Shown: one piece after another, positions 5,267 to 5,444 of the stretch
Layout: the number at the start of each line of letters is the position of its first letter
Position numbering within the stretch: the stretch's first letter is position 1
Assembly: GCA_902475515.1 (NCBI GenBank)
Contig: CABSAB010000122.1
Coordinates: 1 to 5,444, forward strand
DNA length: 5,444 nt
From: an uncultured Eubacteriales bacterium
GTDB lineage: Bacteria; Bacillota; Clostridia; Oscillospirales; Oscillospiraceae
Direction of reading: 5' to 3'
Notes under the pieces: model-generated
Told to the model about the DNA's origin: nothing
The model's input: only the letters and a program-made list of their open reading frames with translations
The model's database searches: none
Translations under genes and position numbers: made by a program

Positions 5267-5444
5267 TCATGCCGCCTCCAGCATATTCTCGATGAATATT
5301 CCATACCCTACCTCGGGATCGCTGACCAGCACATGGGTCACCGCGCCGATGATCTTTCCGTTTTGCAGAATAGGACTTCCGCTCATGCCCTGCACGATCC
5401 CGCCGGTAAGCTCCAGCAGCTTCGGATCTGTGACCTTGATCATC
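5267..5444 (-). CDS. spoIVB: SpoIVB peptidase, C-terminal end (cut by window edge)
   Basis: SpoIVB is the S55-family serine peptidase secreted from the forespore into the intermembrane space, where it triggers pro-sigma-K processing at SpoIVFA/SpoIVFB. Only the last 58 codons are visible. They include the signature TGGIVQGMSGSPIL with the catalytic serine in GMSGSP, then KIIGAVTHVLV and the near-terminal GYGIFIENML, all typical of the family's C-terminus. The protein ends four residues later (EAA, TGA at 5269-5267). The catalytic histidine, PDZ domain and N-terminal membrane anchor lie beyond the right edge. Position just upstream of spo0A is the conserved arrangement in Bacillus and Clostridia and supports the assignment. 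Confidence 0.95.
   Translation of the reverse strand, partial: MIKVTDPKLLELTGGIVQGMSGSPILQNGKIIGAVTHVLVSDPEVGYGIFIENMLEAA

Overview
The window looks like chromosomal DNA of an endospore-forming, low-oxygen Firmicute of class Clostridia, probably an Oscillospiraceae/Ruminococcaceae-type gut lineage. The evidence is a clear Spo0A, the SpoIVB C-terminus next to it, a DUF6062-type protein, strong AGGAGG ribosome binding sites, and GC-rich coding sequence broken by short, very AT-rich promoter regions. The lineage call is inference; the sporulation genes are direct observation.

Layout from left to right. (a) 1-2983, minus strand: the N-terminal two thirds of one nucleotide-binding half of an ABC-F ATPase (cut by the left edge), then guaB (IMP dehydrogenase), then a fatty acyl-ACP thioesterase. 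guaB has its own near-consensus promoter, whose -10 overlaps the thioesterase stop codon, and a terminator that lies directly in front of the ABC-F start codon. (b) 2984-3085: a compact divergent control region. Both -10 elements read TATAAT and together form the dyad GTATAATCATTATAC, which fits the Fur/PerR 7-1-7 operator pattern. (c) 3086-3802, plus strand: a DUF6062-type protein with two tandem CxxC...CxxH cysteine/histidine motifs. (d) 3843-3901: a bidirectional terminator between convergent genes. (e) 3944-5444, minus strand: the sporulation locus spoIVB - spo0A. A small ribbon-helix-helix RelB/DinJ-type antitoxin gene with its own very strong promoter and no visible toxin sits between them.

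Most of the window is ordinary housekeeping and sporulation DNA. Two items stand out. The first is the putative metal-binding DUF6062 protein, paired with a thioesterase across a PerR/Fur-like operator, which suggests redox or metal control of both. The second is an orphan, C-terminally shortened antitoxin placed in the spoIVB-spo0A interval with no obvious terminator before spo0A, so its promoter and its DNA-binding product could feed into control of the sporulation master regulator. The Spo0A receiver domain also departs from the usual sequence at conserved positions. No RNA genes, CRISPR arrays, insertion sequences or phage genes were seen.
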